64,000 bases of DNA from Pseudisothecium myosuroides (Eukaryota > Streptophyta > Bryopsida > Hypnales > Lembophyllaceae), in assembly GCA_951799445.1 (NCBI GenBank), contig OX637292.1, positions 6,389,296-6,453,295 on the forward strand, written 5' to 3'. The notes under the pieces are model-generated. The model searched no databases. It worked only from the letters and a program-made list of their open reading frames with translations, and was not told the origin of the DNA. Below are positions 24,279 to 36,675 of the stretch, in pieces. Made by a program: the position numbers and the translations under genes. The first letter of the stretch is position 1, and every line of letters begins with the position of its first letter.

Positions 24279-25409
24279 CTCTCTTTCTCTTTTGGCACCA
24301 AGTTACACCGATCTGAGCATTCCATACCAGGTTTTGAAGCTTGTGAAAGCACTTCCAACTTTCTATTACAGCACTACACGATTCTTCTCGCCGTGAAAGA
24401 TATTCTTAGCACCATGTTATGTGGAACTCCACTTGAATGTCCCAATTCCATTCGACCCCTTCATCCACACCTCTATAATTTCACTCAATGAAACTTGCCA
24501 CATGCTAAGATTTCGTAGTGAAAAGTGCATTGAATTTAACATTCTCATACAAGAAATTCAGAATGGGAGAAAATCATAGTTTTGTTCAGAAAACACCATA
24601 ATGACTTTGAAAATTCATAACTAATTCAATACCACTCCGAAAACTACAAAAAACCTTGTGCTGAGTTCCGTTTCTCTTCGCAACAGCCATGAATTTCAAA
24701 ATTAATTCTCAGCATGCACACATAGGTCAGATACTTTAAGGGAACTTACATTAAGGTAGGGGATCCGTCGTCAACTACTTTTAGAGGTTTCCATTTTGAA
24801 ATGCACACTCTTAATCTTCCAGACACACAATCACACTGCCCTTATCATCGCCATATCCGGCCCCAAAACGTGCGAATAAAACCCACGAAAGGAATGGAAA
24901 GCGCACACTCTGCACAGCAATAATGTTGCCGAACTTGCCACGGCGAACTGAAAGAGGGATGTGATGCACCGGCAGTCATTCAGAAGAGCTGGCAAAGCAG
25001 TAGAGCCATGAAGAGCTTGGAAGAAAGAACAACTCTAACAAGGAAGGAAAAGCAGGGGGTACTGCGGATGAACTAACGTCATCATATAGATGAAAAAAAA
25101 CACCATTTTCGTCACTCTTGCAGGTTCATACCACACGATGGCAGCAAGGAGCCTTAAGTTATACACCATTTTGACCAGTTTTTGAGAGCAGAACAATCTG
25201 TGGAATCATTTAGGGTTTTGGATTGAGGCGTGATTGCCAGGGAGTTTCGTTCTTTGAACTGACTGTATCTGCTTTTTTCACGAAGAGATTCACTTGGTTT
25301 CCAGCGATCAGAAGAGGAGTGTACAGGATTCAATGTGTTAGTTGTTCACGGGGGGGGGGGGGGGGGGGGGAGAAGCGAGATCATCGTCGCCCTCTATTAG
25401 CGAGACACC
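24279..25409. promoter_or_regulatory. Shared upstream region of divergent ARV1 and mS23 genes
   Basis: A 1.13-kb space between two divergent start codons should hold both promoters. A telo-box-like TTTAGGGTTTTGG lies near 25211 on the mS23 side, followed by the G21 tract just before the mS23 start. An isolated TTAAGGTAGG motif at about 24752 resembles an AGGTAG MITE end, but I found no partner. No other gene seen. Confidence 0.5.
25350..25370 (+). repeat. G21 homopolymer in the mS23 leader
   Basis: Twenty-one consecutive G residues end 39 bases before the mS23 start codon, within the likely 5' UTR. Such a tract can form a G-quadruplex in DNA or RNA and is prone to length change. It could also be a sequencing or assembly artefact. 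Confidence 0.85.
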
Positions 25410-27437
25410 ATGTCGTTCATGAAGGGAGACTTGCTCGCCAAGACGCGCAAGCTGATGAAGGGCGGGATTATCGCTAGACCCCGCTGGTTTGACGCTGTCA
25501 TGAGGTGAGTGCCCACATTACGATTGCACGTTAGGGTTTAGATGGAAGACACTGAGCGTGAAGAATGTTGCACTGTTGCCTGTCTTTGGTTTCTTCAGAA
25601 TCATCACACAGAGCGAGACGTTTTGTAATTCGGCCACTTGCGGCTCCAATGCGTGGATGGCAGGATCAGGGTCATCGTGTTGCAAGTGCATAGACCACTT
25701 CATCTTTTTATTCAACTGGGTTTTAATCTGATGACGAAGTGATGAGACTTGTCGAGGATTCGGGTTTAAGGAATTCGGGTTTAGGGTTTAGGGTTACAAT
25801 TCCCGAATGTGCATATTGCGAGCTTGGTGTTAGGGTTATCACTCTATTGAAAATTCTTGAATGCCTCCTCTCGTTGCTGAAGAATGTAGCTTTTCCTGTC
25901 AAATTCACTTGATTTCGTTATAAGAGCACTGCTTGACTTCAAATTACTTTCTCTTTGCGAACGTCTTCTGGAGGTTTCTAGTATGGATGTCCGATTTTAG
26001 TAGAAGCCGACGGTTCTATTGCGTGCAACCTTGCAGAGTCCCACCTGAACCAAAGAAGATACGATGCAAGAAAGCTCCCAAAATCAAGTTACCGGAGGAT
26101 CGGCTGGTGGAGTCCTACTATGCTCGTCATCCTGAGGCGAAATTTATCCCTTTTGAGTAAGAACTGGATATGACCATCTTTGATTTGAGAGCGTCAGGCG
26201 CCTAAGTTTTTTACTTTTCAGGTTGATGTCATGTGACTGTTTCTAGAACATTCATACCAGGTCCTCTTCTTTGTTGATTATTGGAAGTAGAAATGTTCAG
26301 GAGTACTTAACTTCTGCAATTTCTTTTCCCTTGAATTCGATGCATTGTTTTCTTGTTTCCAGGTTGAACAGTTTTGACCCACCCCCTGCACGCAAGTTTG
26401 CTTGGCGCCAGCTTGAACTTATGGACGATGGCTACCCCCGAGATGTTGCTCGTGACATGGTTGAAGTATGTTCACGTTCATTCCTTCAAGCTGTGATAAT
26501 ACAATGCTCACCTACCTATCGTTTTAAATCAGAATGTTTCGTTTGAAATCTCTCATTTAACTATCAGGCAACCGTTTTAACCCCGAAATGGCCAATGTGC
26601 ATCACATTCTGGAGTAGTGTTGACAGCCCACCCATTTAACTGGAGCTTTAGTGTGGTTGATCGTACCTACTCTTGCCTATATAATAGTTGAGTACAAACT
26701 CTTTCATATAACAGTTGGTCGAGTACCAATGCTTTCCTTCGTGAACTCAAGATCCAAGAGGATTTGTGCCAATAAAAGAAGATGTTAGAGGATTGGAGAA
26801 TGTTGGGTACCCTGATTGTTCCTTGAATTAGGAGCTGGGCAATGTGTTCACAACTCTTTAAAAATGTTAGTTGCTAATTGTACATGCTAAATAGAAACGA
26901 AATGTTAGGAATAGAAATGAATCACTAAGGAAGATTCCCAGGAGGTAGCAGAATATACCAAAGGAAACCAGAAACTACGTCCTTCTTTTTTGAATTGTAA
27001 GCATATGTTATTGGAAGTTATTATACTCGACTATGAGCTTCCAACATAGACTTTCATTTAGTTCAGACACTAATGGTTTACCAACCCTATACTACGTAGG
27101 CATATCGGATCTGACTATTTGTACGAGGACTTGATTTTACATATACTGGTCGTAAAAGTATCTGATTAAATGCACATACTTACCATCATCATGTTGACAG
27201 GTAGAGTTTGCTGAAGCTGAGAAGGTAGCAGAGGAGGAATTCAGGGCTGAGCGACGGAGGGCTATCATGGAAGGCCGAGAACCCCCAGCTCCCAAGAAGA
27301 GCAAGATCGAGGAGATTCAGGAAGAAGAATGGGAGTACTTGTCTCAGGGTCTGGCAGCAATAGGCAGGGATGGAAGGAAAGCCGGTGAGAGGCCTGCTGG
27401 TTCTGAACGCCCACCACGAGTCAGTAGCTTTTCCTAG
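25410..27437 (+). CDS. Mitochondrial small ribosomal subunit protein mS23
   Basis: Component of the mitoribosomal small subunit. Exons 25410-25504, 26037-26156, 26363-26465 and 27201-27437 join in phase with GT-AG introns to give 184 residues, a normal size for plant mS23. Seen: start MSFMKGDLLAKTRKLMKGG, then RPRWFDAV; a basic stretch KKIRCKKAPKIKLPEDRLV (about 38-56); YYARHPEA (about 59-66); the conserved block DPPPARKFAWRQLELMDDG (about 77-95) followed by YPRDVARDMVE; an acidic, basic-patched helix in exon 4 (EFAEAEKVAEEEFRAERR); a Pro/Ser-rich tail. There is no long cleavable presequence, as in known mS23 proteins. Intron 1 carries a telo-box repeat. It is divergent from ARV1. Confidence 0.9.
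25777..25795 (+). promoter_or_regulatory. Telo-box repeat in mS23 intron 1
   Basis: GGGTTTAGGGTTTAGGGTT lies in the first intron, with further TTTAGGG-like words at 27449-27467 just after the stop codon. This is the position and type known for plant translation genes. Regulatory effect is inferred. Confidence 0.55.
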
Positions 27438-28849
27438 TTCTATGAATTAGGGTTTAGGGTATAGGGTCTAACCCATTTCACTATTTCTTTCCATTTGGGC
27501 CTAGAATCTCATCCTAGAGTACTCACCTCTGCGTAGGGTTTTCGAATGGGTTTTCGAATGAGTTTCGAAGTTTTATAACAGAAGAGGAAGCTCACACTTG
27601 GAAGCCCCTCTCCATTCTTATAGTTGGTTAGCTTCCCCACTCAATTTTGATTGTTTTCTTCTTCTGCTAGTGTCTTCAACTTCTTGCATGTGACCACATG
27701 GAAGTGCTGGTACTTTAGTAGTGGATGTTGAATGTCATTAATGAGGATGCAGTCGAGGTCTGGATCGTTTTCTGCAGTAAAATTCTCGTGGGATTGCTTA
27801 TGCTTCTCTTGAGTTTCTGCTCAAATGGATAGCTGCCTTGTGAGGAGTCGACTTGGAAAATGTAGTGCCAGTGGTCTAGAAAAGAAATGTACTGGTTGTT
27901 CTTTCAGACTCAGAGTACCGGTACCGGTATATGAAAAACGACTTTCAAGGAAGCTATGTAGGCTAATCATTATTTTGTGCCTTAGATTTTGTATGAAGAT
28001 TATCTGTGGTCCTTGCCTCCTTTGGGACCACGATGTAGTCCAAATTTCCAAAATAGTGAAGATGCATTACAAAATGCAACTTTGAAGAATAATTTAATGA
28101 TGACTTTCAAACATAAGATGTACCATAGATGTATGGTTGGATGTACTACATCTCTGACCAATTTTATCAATAAAAAAATTTGAAGTAAAAACTCAAACTT
28201 TCTTCCAAAGTTAATTTTAGATTGAATGTTTGTATATTTGTAATTTTTTCATTTTTATTTTTGAAGTTCAAAATTTAAGCTCTAATTATGGTAAATTTTA
28301 AAGATTTTATTTAATTTATTACTCCAGAGTACTAAAGGTTTTTTTGAAGTGTCCATTTTCAAATTAGAAAAGTTATATTTTGGGATGAAATATATTTATA
28401 CCTTTAGAATATGTGCAAAACAAAGTCTTCGAAATCTAGACCATACAAATTATGGAGAACTAATACAAGAATCTATGCAAAAATAAATAACAAAATGAAT
28501 GATAAATGACAATTCTATGTACTTGAGACATTTTTGGATTCATCTATTGTTCAAAATTTGAATGTCTAGTCCTTGAAGGGTTATGTGAACTCAATATGAG
28601 CTTTATAATCTGAATTTTCCATTCTCAATTTGACTTTTGGGTTACTTAGGTAATTAATCATTTATAATTTGTCATTGCATACTCACAATTTGCCATTCAT
28701 CATCTTAGGGAGGTTCAAATAAATAAATTTGGATTTGCAATTAGTCATGTGAATATATTTTATTTTGTTTCCTACATACCTTTAGAAGTTGAACAAGCTC
28801 ATTGTCAACTTCCAACCTTTATATCTCTTGTAGTGGTACTCCCTCTGGT

Positions 28850-28902
28850 GAATAATATCCTTGTTTCCTTTGTAAAACACAATGGAAACATGGATATTAT
28901 TC
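28850..28902. repeat. Near-perfect 19-bp hairpin repeat
   Basis: GAATAATATCCTTGTTTCC pairs with GGAAACATGGATATTATTC (one mismatch) across a 15-nt loop. It probably represents a very short MITE or the centre of one. Confidence 0.7.
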
Positions 28903-29364
28903 AAAAACAAAGGCAATATTTGAATTGATTAAAAACCTAAGTTTGTAAAAAATTAGTTTAAATTAAATTGTAAGATTTATTGTATAGGATACCAAATACA
29001 ATTATTTTTTAGAGGTCAAATTGAAAACTTGACATAAAAACAAGGAATGGACTTATAAATATGTTATAAATTGCAAAGCTCTCTATATGTAGTAATGCAT
29101 TCGTTTCTGCCATAAAAAACCTTAAGATATGAGATAGAATTTCTCCTTAGAGTTGCTTTGCACATGGGGGTAAGCCAAGAAATTAAAAAAAGTAGGCACT
29201 CTTAGTATTGGCAAGAGCTTAGAATTCATCCAACTTATTCTGAGAATGGAGGACCTTTAGTATTTTGTTGTGTTTCTCAAATGTTCAAATTATTCAAGGT
29301 CAAATACAATTAGATCAAAGTCCATGATTTATGGAGGGCTTTACTTGAGTTGAAAAATACCCAT

Positions 29365-30086
29365 GGGTGATTGCACGAAACACTTGTACTACTTGTTGCG
29401 TTTTGCAATAGTACTCATGATTTTTTCTGGAGTACTTTAAAATTAGAAAATCAATTTTTAATTTTTTTTTAAAATATGGCAAATGTATACACTTTTAAGA
29501 TGAAGGTAACCACTGAAAGAAATTCATTAAAAAATTCTCTAAGTAGGAGAACTAAAAAAGTGCCAAATCGCTAGAAAATACATACTTTGATGTTTTAATT
29601 AGTAGAAAATAGGAAAAAACTTAAATAAAAATGAATAAAAATTGGCCATTTGTAGCAACTCTATGAAGATGGTCATTCACCAAAAAAAACGAAAAATAAT
29701 TTTTTACATATTTGGAAATGCAAGTAGAAGGAGGCTCACTTTGTGGACTTTTACACCACATAAAATTAAGTTTTTTTAGAATTCCTTTGGACAGTAACTA
29801 CAAGTCTACTAGAAGACCATCTCTACCAAATTTCAGCTCCAAATTCGTTTTTATGGATACTAAATAGTACTAAAACCCCCCAAATTGGCATTTGTGACAA
29901 AATATCAAGGGCTATTATTAAATAATAAAACATTTTTTTTAAATTTCAAAAAATTACACAAGGTGTATAATAGTACCTTGTCTATAAATTTGGAATCATT
30001 TGGAGTCAAAATGAAAAAGTTATGGCTAAAAAACTCAACGTGCAATGTGTGATAAAAAATAATACATGTATTTTGTGCAATCACCC
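29365..30086. mobile_element. MITE-like unit with GGGTGATTGCAC ends
   Basis: The left end GGGTGATTGCACGAAACAC pairs with the right end, whose reverse complement is GGGTGATTGCACAAAATAC, and weaker pairing continues inward. 722 bp, AT-rich, no coding frame. A clear target duplication is not visible, so the superfamily is unassigned. Confidence 0.6.
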
Positions 30087-31339
30087 TCATTTAAAATATT
30101 AATATCATTCAAATATATGACTTGTTTGCCTAAAGATGCTAATAGGTGCTACCATTGTCAAAGTTGTTTCCTAGAGCTAATCTAGCTATTCTATAGATGC
30201 AATCTTCTAGGCTTAAAGGTAGTCTAGACTTGTGATTGGGACATTACAACTTTAGACCTTCACAAATTATACCTTCTTTATATACTATCTAAATAATACA
30301 TGTATTGATTACATACAAAATAATGCCATACTAGCATTCAAAAGGTAGAATATAGTCCTTCTATGGTCTACAATGGAAAGCTATATGTTTTTATTTTGCC
30401 CCCCTTTTATACATCTTTCTTTCAAAGAATGAGTTGGTCCAAAAATATGAAAAGTAAAGTTCATGAATTGCCATTCTTTAGCTTAAAAAATAATTGTGAA
30501 ATCAATGTCTAAATATATGCAACAACCAAAGGACAACAATGGCTATTCTACCCAAAGATGGAAGCACCTATAACCAACACTTTAAGCAATTACGCATAGT
30601 TCAAGGTGGAATCAACACATGAGACTATTTTTAACACATTGGCAACTAAAATAATGAATTTTGAAAAGAATTGTTAATTTTCTAAATTTGTAAGAATATA
30701 CTATGAAGTTTTGAATTTCAAAGACATGGTGTACTCCAAACCATTTTTTGCATTCAAAATAGAATATTTTGTACTACTGTACCTGCATCTACATATCTTC
30801 AAGATTGGTTAAATCAAAGAGGGACTGCAAGCAGCCAATCCCACCTTAACCCCAGTTTGTTGACGATATTGTGAACTCGAATAAGCCGCTCAACGACTAC
30901 GCCACTCTCTTCAATAGCAGCGTCCTTGATCTGCTCATGGGAATGAATATATGGAACGACCAACTGCATTGCTGTCCAACTGATCAGATTCTAGTAGAGA
31001 TGATCGGCATAGAAATAATCGATCAAGTTTTGACTATGGCAAGTAAAATAACAGTTGCAGATCAAGGTTGATTGTCAAGGTCACCAACATTGAAATTGAA
31101 AATTCATTCCACCGTTCTTCCACCATTTCCACAACTAAGCGGCTTGAAGCACAAGTAATACCTCCATGTCCTAATTAACATGACTCGTACGAATTGGTTA
31201 TCACTATAGCGCAAAAACGAATTTTTCATTAGTATCCACCAGATGATCTCCATGTTATCGTGAGGAGAATAACCCCGTGAAACTACAATTCATGAATTCT
31301 GTAATAACCAGCTAGAGAAGCAACTTCTGACGAAGCAAG

Positions 31340-34300
31340 TCACCCTGAAAGAGGCGTCCTGCTTTCACCAACTGCAGCAACATGCTCGTCTTCAGCAACA
31401 TGCTCACTACTTTGGTCTTCAGCAATATGCTCAATGATTTGGTCTTCAACAACATGCTCACTGCTTTGGTCTTCCGCGTCATGATCTTGCATGGTGGATT
31501 CATCTCTGTCAGCAGCAACGTGAAAGTCGTCTCCATGTTCCTGCTCCCGATCACCTTCTTTTGCCATCCCTGTTTGGGCTCCACGAATCCAGTTGTTCTT
31601 CTTTAGTATTTTGGCAACGATTTCTTTTGTAGCCGCTAACCGGACATCATCTTCCGGGACTTTCCTTAGCTGCACATAGCACCGTGAGGTAGTAAAATAA
31701 ATGAGAATTTGTCCATTAGCATGGAACAATCGTTTATGCCACTGCAGTGATATACCAAAGTAGCAAGCAAAAAAGATGAGAAACTTATCATGAGGAAGGT
31801 ATGAGGAAAATAACAGAGAAAGATAGAGAAGCAAATAGGGTGGATAGGCAGACCTGCAAGCCATTACTATAAGCAGTAAGAGATTTGATAGAGGGCCGTT
31901 GATTTCGATCCTGCATCATATCCCAGATTGTATTTGCGGCTACATAGTCTCCTTCCTGTGACAATGGAGCCAGGCACCAAGACTGAGACGCCCACCCTAA
32001 AATCCATCTAGCGTTACGGTGCTTCCGTTTGAACATTGAACATCATCCTATGAAAGAAAAAACAAACATGAAAAGCAGACATACCCTATCCAACGAAGCG
32101 AGGAAAAGAAAGTTGGATCCGATGCTTGTGTTCAAAAAGAATCCCCTGTCTTTCATTTGATCCTGAAAAAAGAAAAAAAAAGATCAGACTCTGTCTTCCC
32201 CAAAGGATAAAAATACACAGTGCAAACAACTTCCATGTGGTCTAAAGGTTCCTAATGGAGACATACCAGAAGTCTTTTCGCAGATGCCATGTTAAGAGGA
32301 GAGCGTCGCTGAAGTAAGCTTTCAATTAAAGTCTGCACCGGACGCACAAGTAAAATGATCCCATTAGATAGATTTTCTGTAAATTAAAAGGTCGTTTTCT
32401 AATGTTGACCTCCACGATGACAGCCAAACTTAAACCAAAGCTAAATCAAGAACAACTAGGTGACCAGACGACCACACCTCAAACAAGCTCTTAGAGCATG
32501 ATGGAACCTAAAGGCTGAGAAGTCAAAAGTTGAGGACAAATTTGCGCAAGTAGAGACTTACCGTGTAAAGACTTAAAGATGGACTCTTGCCAGCCGCGAT
32601 GTATTCATCCAGAACTTGCAAAGCTTTCTCGTATTGAGAGCGCCCAACGTAAGCCCTTCAAGGAGAAAGCACCTTCCAGCGTTAGTTCCCTCAACAGACT
32701 ACAGAGCAGTCAAAGCAAAGGACATAAAAATTCATACGTCAGTAAATTCCGTTGGCACGTCTCAATGACATCACTTACCTGACAAGTTCAATGATGCAAG
32801 TGGCATCAAGTTGGTGATTATCTTGTTTCAACATTTCGATGATCTTCTCCACTGCCTGTAATTAACCATAAAATATCCAAGCAGGCTGCCAGGTGAGTAA
32901 CTTCGACAGCTCCCCCAAAATCCATCTTAAATGGTGAACACTACTTCTTACAAAGACTACAACTATGGATCCACATGTGCAAACGCGAACAATAACACAA
33001 AAAATAATAATCTCGATCAGATCTAAATTATTTTGTCCAACAACCTCAATATTTCCCAGATCTCCACAAGCGCGCAATGCAGAATAGTAGACATTAAGTC
33101 GACGGTTCACATAGCTTCGAGTAGGTTGAAGACCTCCGCCTGTAACAAGATTTGCTAGCTCCTCTTCAAACTCTTGTCGACCTTCAACTTCACCAGCCAG
33201 TGAGTCACAACCCTTCGACTGTTCCACGAGCTCGAATATCTGCTAAACAAACTTGGGTTACTAGCACGCACCCCAATGCGTACAGGAAGATCTCCGGATT
33301 CCTGTAAAATATAATAAAGGGAGAGTATTGAACAAGATTGCAAATGATGGTAAAACATGAGTTTAAGACCTTGGTAATGACGTATCATGCTAACCTTCTG
33401 AAAAGTAATATGATTAACAGGGCGGCTGTTCTTATGAGTTTGAATGAGTGCGGCATAGCATGCACTGTTTAAGGTCAAGCCAAAAGCTGCCATCCTTTGC
33501 ACCACACCATAGCTGCAGAACGAAGTCACAGGACTTGAATTAGGTCAATTTGAAACATTCGGAACGGTAACCCAACCATAGACGCAGACTGCATATGTCT
33601 TCGTTACATTGCTTACAGGTACGCCATAACAAAGTAGTAATGTACCAAAAAGAAAGGGGAAAGAGGAAATCCACGATGCTAAATCTATTAAGTAAAGGAA
33701 AAGAAAAAAAGGCTGCAATGTGACAGCTGAATATGGAAAGTAGGGCGAAGGAACATACGCTACTTCTACACGGCCAGCTGTTCCACACGCATTTAAAAGT
33801 GCAAGGAAGGTGCGGTGGGTTGGCTTCATTCCATGTGCTTCCATCTCTGCTGCCACCTTATGATGCCAATCATAACAAAGAAGCAAATTTGAGGCACAAA
33901 TACGATGAGAGAAGTAACGATTCACCGTTTCCTAAACATCACCCCCTGGACCGCCCTACTTAATTATTTCCTGAAACCCTCCTGGTGAAGTTGAGGTGCT
34001 TCAGAATGTGAAGGAGACAAGTACCTTGTTTAACCTTGGAAATCGCTAGATAATTTACCTGAAAAGCACGTTCAATCTGGTTGGCTTGCCCACATGTTGT
34101 GATCATACAATTATAGAGCGCGATCTGAACAGAACCACACATTTTAATTCTACAATCAGTAGAAGATTCGCACGAATTATCTCGTGGCTTCTGCAAATCA
34201 TACCCCAGCAACATTTGTCTGCCCCAACGAATACCACAATACGCATGAGTAGTACAAGAATAATTGTGCTTACATCAGGTTGAAGGCCCATGGTTTTCAT

Positions 34301-35849
34301 TTCATCAAAAAAATACATCGCATCCTGCAGCCTTTGACCTCTCATGCAACCAGTGATAAGAGTATGGAAAGTGTTCCTAATTGGTGGAACTCCATCCAGC
34401 TGCATGTCTTCATACACATCACGCATCAAATAAGGCCTGCAAATGCTCAACAAGTGACAAGCCTCCTCATCAATTCCCTTCAGCATCCTGGATGAGTATG
34501 TACACAAACGAGACAATTCTAAAACCATTAGGGATCTGATCTCGTCTCCTCAACTGACTCCTATTACCCAGTGATAAAATTTTTGATCTCAAGAGAGTTC
34601 ACCCAAAGACAGGGGATTCTTTTTTATCTATCTGGATTTGGATGCACAGCTCAATTTTGATCTCACAAAAATCACACAACTACATATTAGTTAAAAAGAT
34701 TGAAGTGACGGAAATAGTATCCTCTACCCCAGCTAGGATTCTGAATGAAGGCAACATCAAGAAGGGCTATCACCAAAGAATAAATACTTACCGCCTGCTC
34801 AGATTCAGTTCGTCTAGCACCTTGTTGTACGCATAAATATCAATTGCATAGTTACGCAATGCATAAGCCGTTGGATTCGGACTGGAAGAGTAGCTCCGCG
34901 GGGTAGCAAACGTTGTCTGATCTTCCCTGTTGACACGAATTTACTCAAAACCTATATCCAAATGCAGATAGTTCTGTTTCACAAATACATATAAAAAAAT
35001 CATCAACTATTCTAGGAAAAGTTTCTGGTCATGACAGAGTCTGTCACAGAGCTGCAGCTACACTACAAACAATCAATAGGTTTCGAAGCGGAACCTGGAT
35101 AATGCCACGTTCACTGAATCCCATATTGGTAAATCTGAGTTCGTTCCCTGCATAGATTAATAAATACACATACATAAGCGCAGAACCCCTCACTGGTGAC
35201 TGAAGTCAAATGGAAAAGAATTGCAGATAATCCATCGAAAGTCTGCTCATGTATTGCAAGATAGCAAGCATAAGGTAGGAACACCAAAAATCACAAGGTG
35301 ACCAGCTGTTCATCCAGTGTACACCCCCTTAATCAATACACACCCATTCTCAAGAAGCGATTTCAAAGCTTTGAACCTTTTGCATACGACATCCAAAAAA
35401 CGCACTCTTTGGTGCGTTGGAATCCTCTTTCAATTGCCAACAAGACCATTAAAAAGAAAGTAAAAATTTCAGTAAACGGCACTATCCTCAACAGCAAACC
35501 TGCGATTTCAGATTTCCCTACCTTGATGCAAAACAATAAATGCAAACCTCATTATAACAAGAACCGGGAGTCACTAATCCAAGGAAAATTCGCCAATCCT
35601 CACAAAACCCTAAACCCTGAACCCTAAAACTCAGAACTCGGAACCAGCGATCAAACCTCCCAAATTATGTGAAGGCTCTACCATTTCGAAAATCGCGAAA
35701 TGTGCACAAATGCCAAGCACCAGGATTAGCTGCTGGGGAATGCCATGACATACCTTCTCGGGAGGAGCTGCAAAAGTCGCCAATGCACTCGAAGAAGGAC
35801 TGGGGCGGATCGGGAAGCGCGCGAGGCGCTGCAGCACTGCCCGCCTCAT
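31340..35849 (-). CDS. Mitochondrial P-type PPR protein, At1g26460-like (13 exons)
   Basis: Pentatricopeptide repeat proteins bind organellar RNA; I recall that the Arabidopsis homologue is among the PPR proteins found with the mitoribosome, which I cannot check here. Exons on minus: 35754-35849, 34792-34916, 34274-34436, 34059-34124, 33759-33856, 33395-33512, 33045-33239, 32779-32855, 32562-32655, 32267-32332, 32085-32162, 31854-31955, 31340-31669. All are GT-AG and in phase, giving 535 residues. Seen: a basic, Ser-rich N-terminus typical of a mitochondrial presequence; PPR units such as YNCMITTCGQANQIERAFQ, TFLALLNACGTAGRVEVA and GRSQYEKALQVLDEYIAAGK; IFELVEQSKG; the family block AANTIWDMMQDRNQRPSIKS; KVPEDDVRLAATKEIVAKIL. 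The last 45 residues form an acidic repeated tail that I do not know from the family. The acceptor of exon 2 was chosen by phase. Confidence 0.88.
31377..31480 (-). repeat. 27-bp minisatellite inside the last PPR exon
   Basis: About four imperfect 27-bp units encode an EDQSSEHVA-like 9-residue repeat at about residues 491-523 of the PPR protein. Unit length is a multiple of three, so the frame survives copy-number change. Confidence 0.8.
35604..35630 (-). promoter_or_regulatory. Telo-box repeat in PPR intron 1
   Basis: Three CCCTAAA/CCCTGAA units in tandem, 124 bases inside the first intron of the PPR gene (intron 34917-35753). Same motif and position class as in mS23, ARV1 and uS10. Confidence 0.55.
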
Positions 35850-36156
35850 TTCGCTACTTCTTCAGTTCTTCTGCCTTTGTGAAATCCTTCGAGGGAAGCA
35901 GTCGGAGGTACAGATTTTTAAATGGGGCGCTCGCTGATTGAAGTGGCAGCGCCGATCGGAGCACAGAGGTTCTGGGAAACAGGGTTTTACCAGAAGAACG
36001 ACTGGAGCGCCCGGTTCATGTTCATCCACAGCATTCGTCCGAAATTCTGTATGCATCCACGTTATTCATCCATAATGTTCATCCAAAATGGCAAATGGCA
36101 AATTGGCCATTGAGTGCAAGGCAACAGCATACCAGTTTGTATAACCGTCCCATCTA

Positions 36157-36675
36157 AGGTATGAGTGTGCACCTACAAGTGATACTCTCCTAAGGTAGAA
36201 GCACCAGTAACCAACCACGTCCAGTACCCAACCTGTAGGGTGTGCTATTTCCAACCAAGGCTGGAACTCATTCAAGCTTGGAATGTGAGTTTTTTGTCCT
36301 TTTTAAGATAGTGACTAATAAGGTCATGACACATGCCCCCGAAATAATGAGCAAGAAAGTAGTTTGGCTTTAGTTAGAATTGAAAGACTTTAGAGATTGG
36401 CTATTAGTGGAGAGTACTTTTTGGCTCCCAAAATTTACAATAATTTCAATTTTGGGAACAAAGTTTTGAAAATTTTGCTATCCCCATATTTCTTATCTTC
36501 CTACATGGGAAAAATTTCCACCACCTCATACTGCATAGGATCTGCTCCAAAATTGCTTAAATGATTGGTTACTGGTGCTTCTACCTTAATTGCAACACCT
36601 ATCTATAATAGTGCAAGATTTCAAGCTGTAGATAGGTGTCACAATTAGAAGAGTATCATTTGTAGGTGCATACCT
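36157..36675. mobile_element. AGGTATG-type MITE, split by a nested MITE
   Basis: The left end AGGTATGAGTGTGCACCTAC and the right end, read in reverse AGGTATGCACCTACAAATGA, are inverted repeats, flanked by TA (36155-36156 and 36676-36677). Without the nested insert (36193-36586) the host element is about 120 bp and nearly a full palindrome, with an inner pairing of AACACCTATCTA and TAGATAGGTGT. Its right part also occurs in the second duplication unit near 45830-45935. Confidence 0.65.
36193..36586. mobile_element. AGGTAG-type MITE nested in another MITE
   Basis: AGGTAGAAGCACCAGTAACC at the left pairs exactly with the right end, flanked by TA (36191-36192 and 36587-36588). 394 bp, non-coding. 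The same right end occurs at about 45812-45832 in duplication unit 2. Confidence 0.72.

Larger units (their letters stand above)
27438..31339. other. Intergenic between convergent mS23 and PPR genes
   Basis: AT-rich, 3.9 kb. Contains the hairpin at 28850-28902 and a MITE-like unit at 29365-30086, listed separately. A GC-richer patch at 30840-31080 has a short open frame but no recognisable domain. Confidence 0.5.

Noticed and set aside
30871..31071. Short GC-richer open frame in the mS23-PPR intergenic region
   Set aside because: Begins at GTG, has no recognisable domain, and no clear exon partners or splice sites. It may be a decayed gene fragment, but a gene call is not supported.
33244..33301. 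Open stretch before PPR exon 7 as extra coding sequence
   Set aside because: It is in the wrong frame for the family sequence; starting at 33239 joins exon 6 to IFELVEQSKG in phase and without a gap relative to the family.
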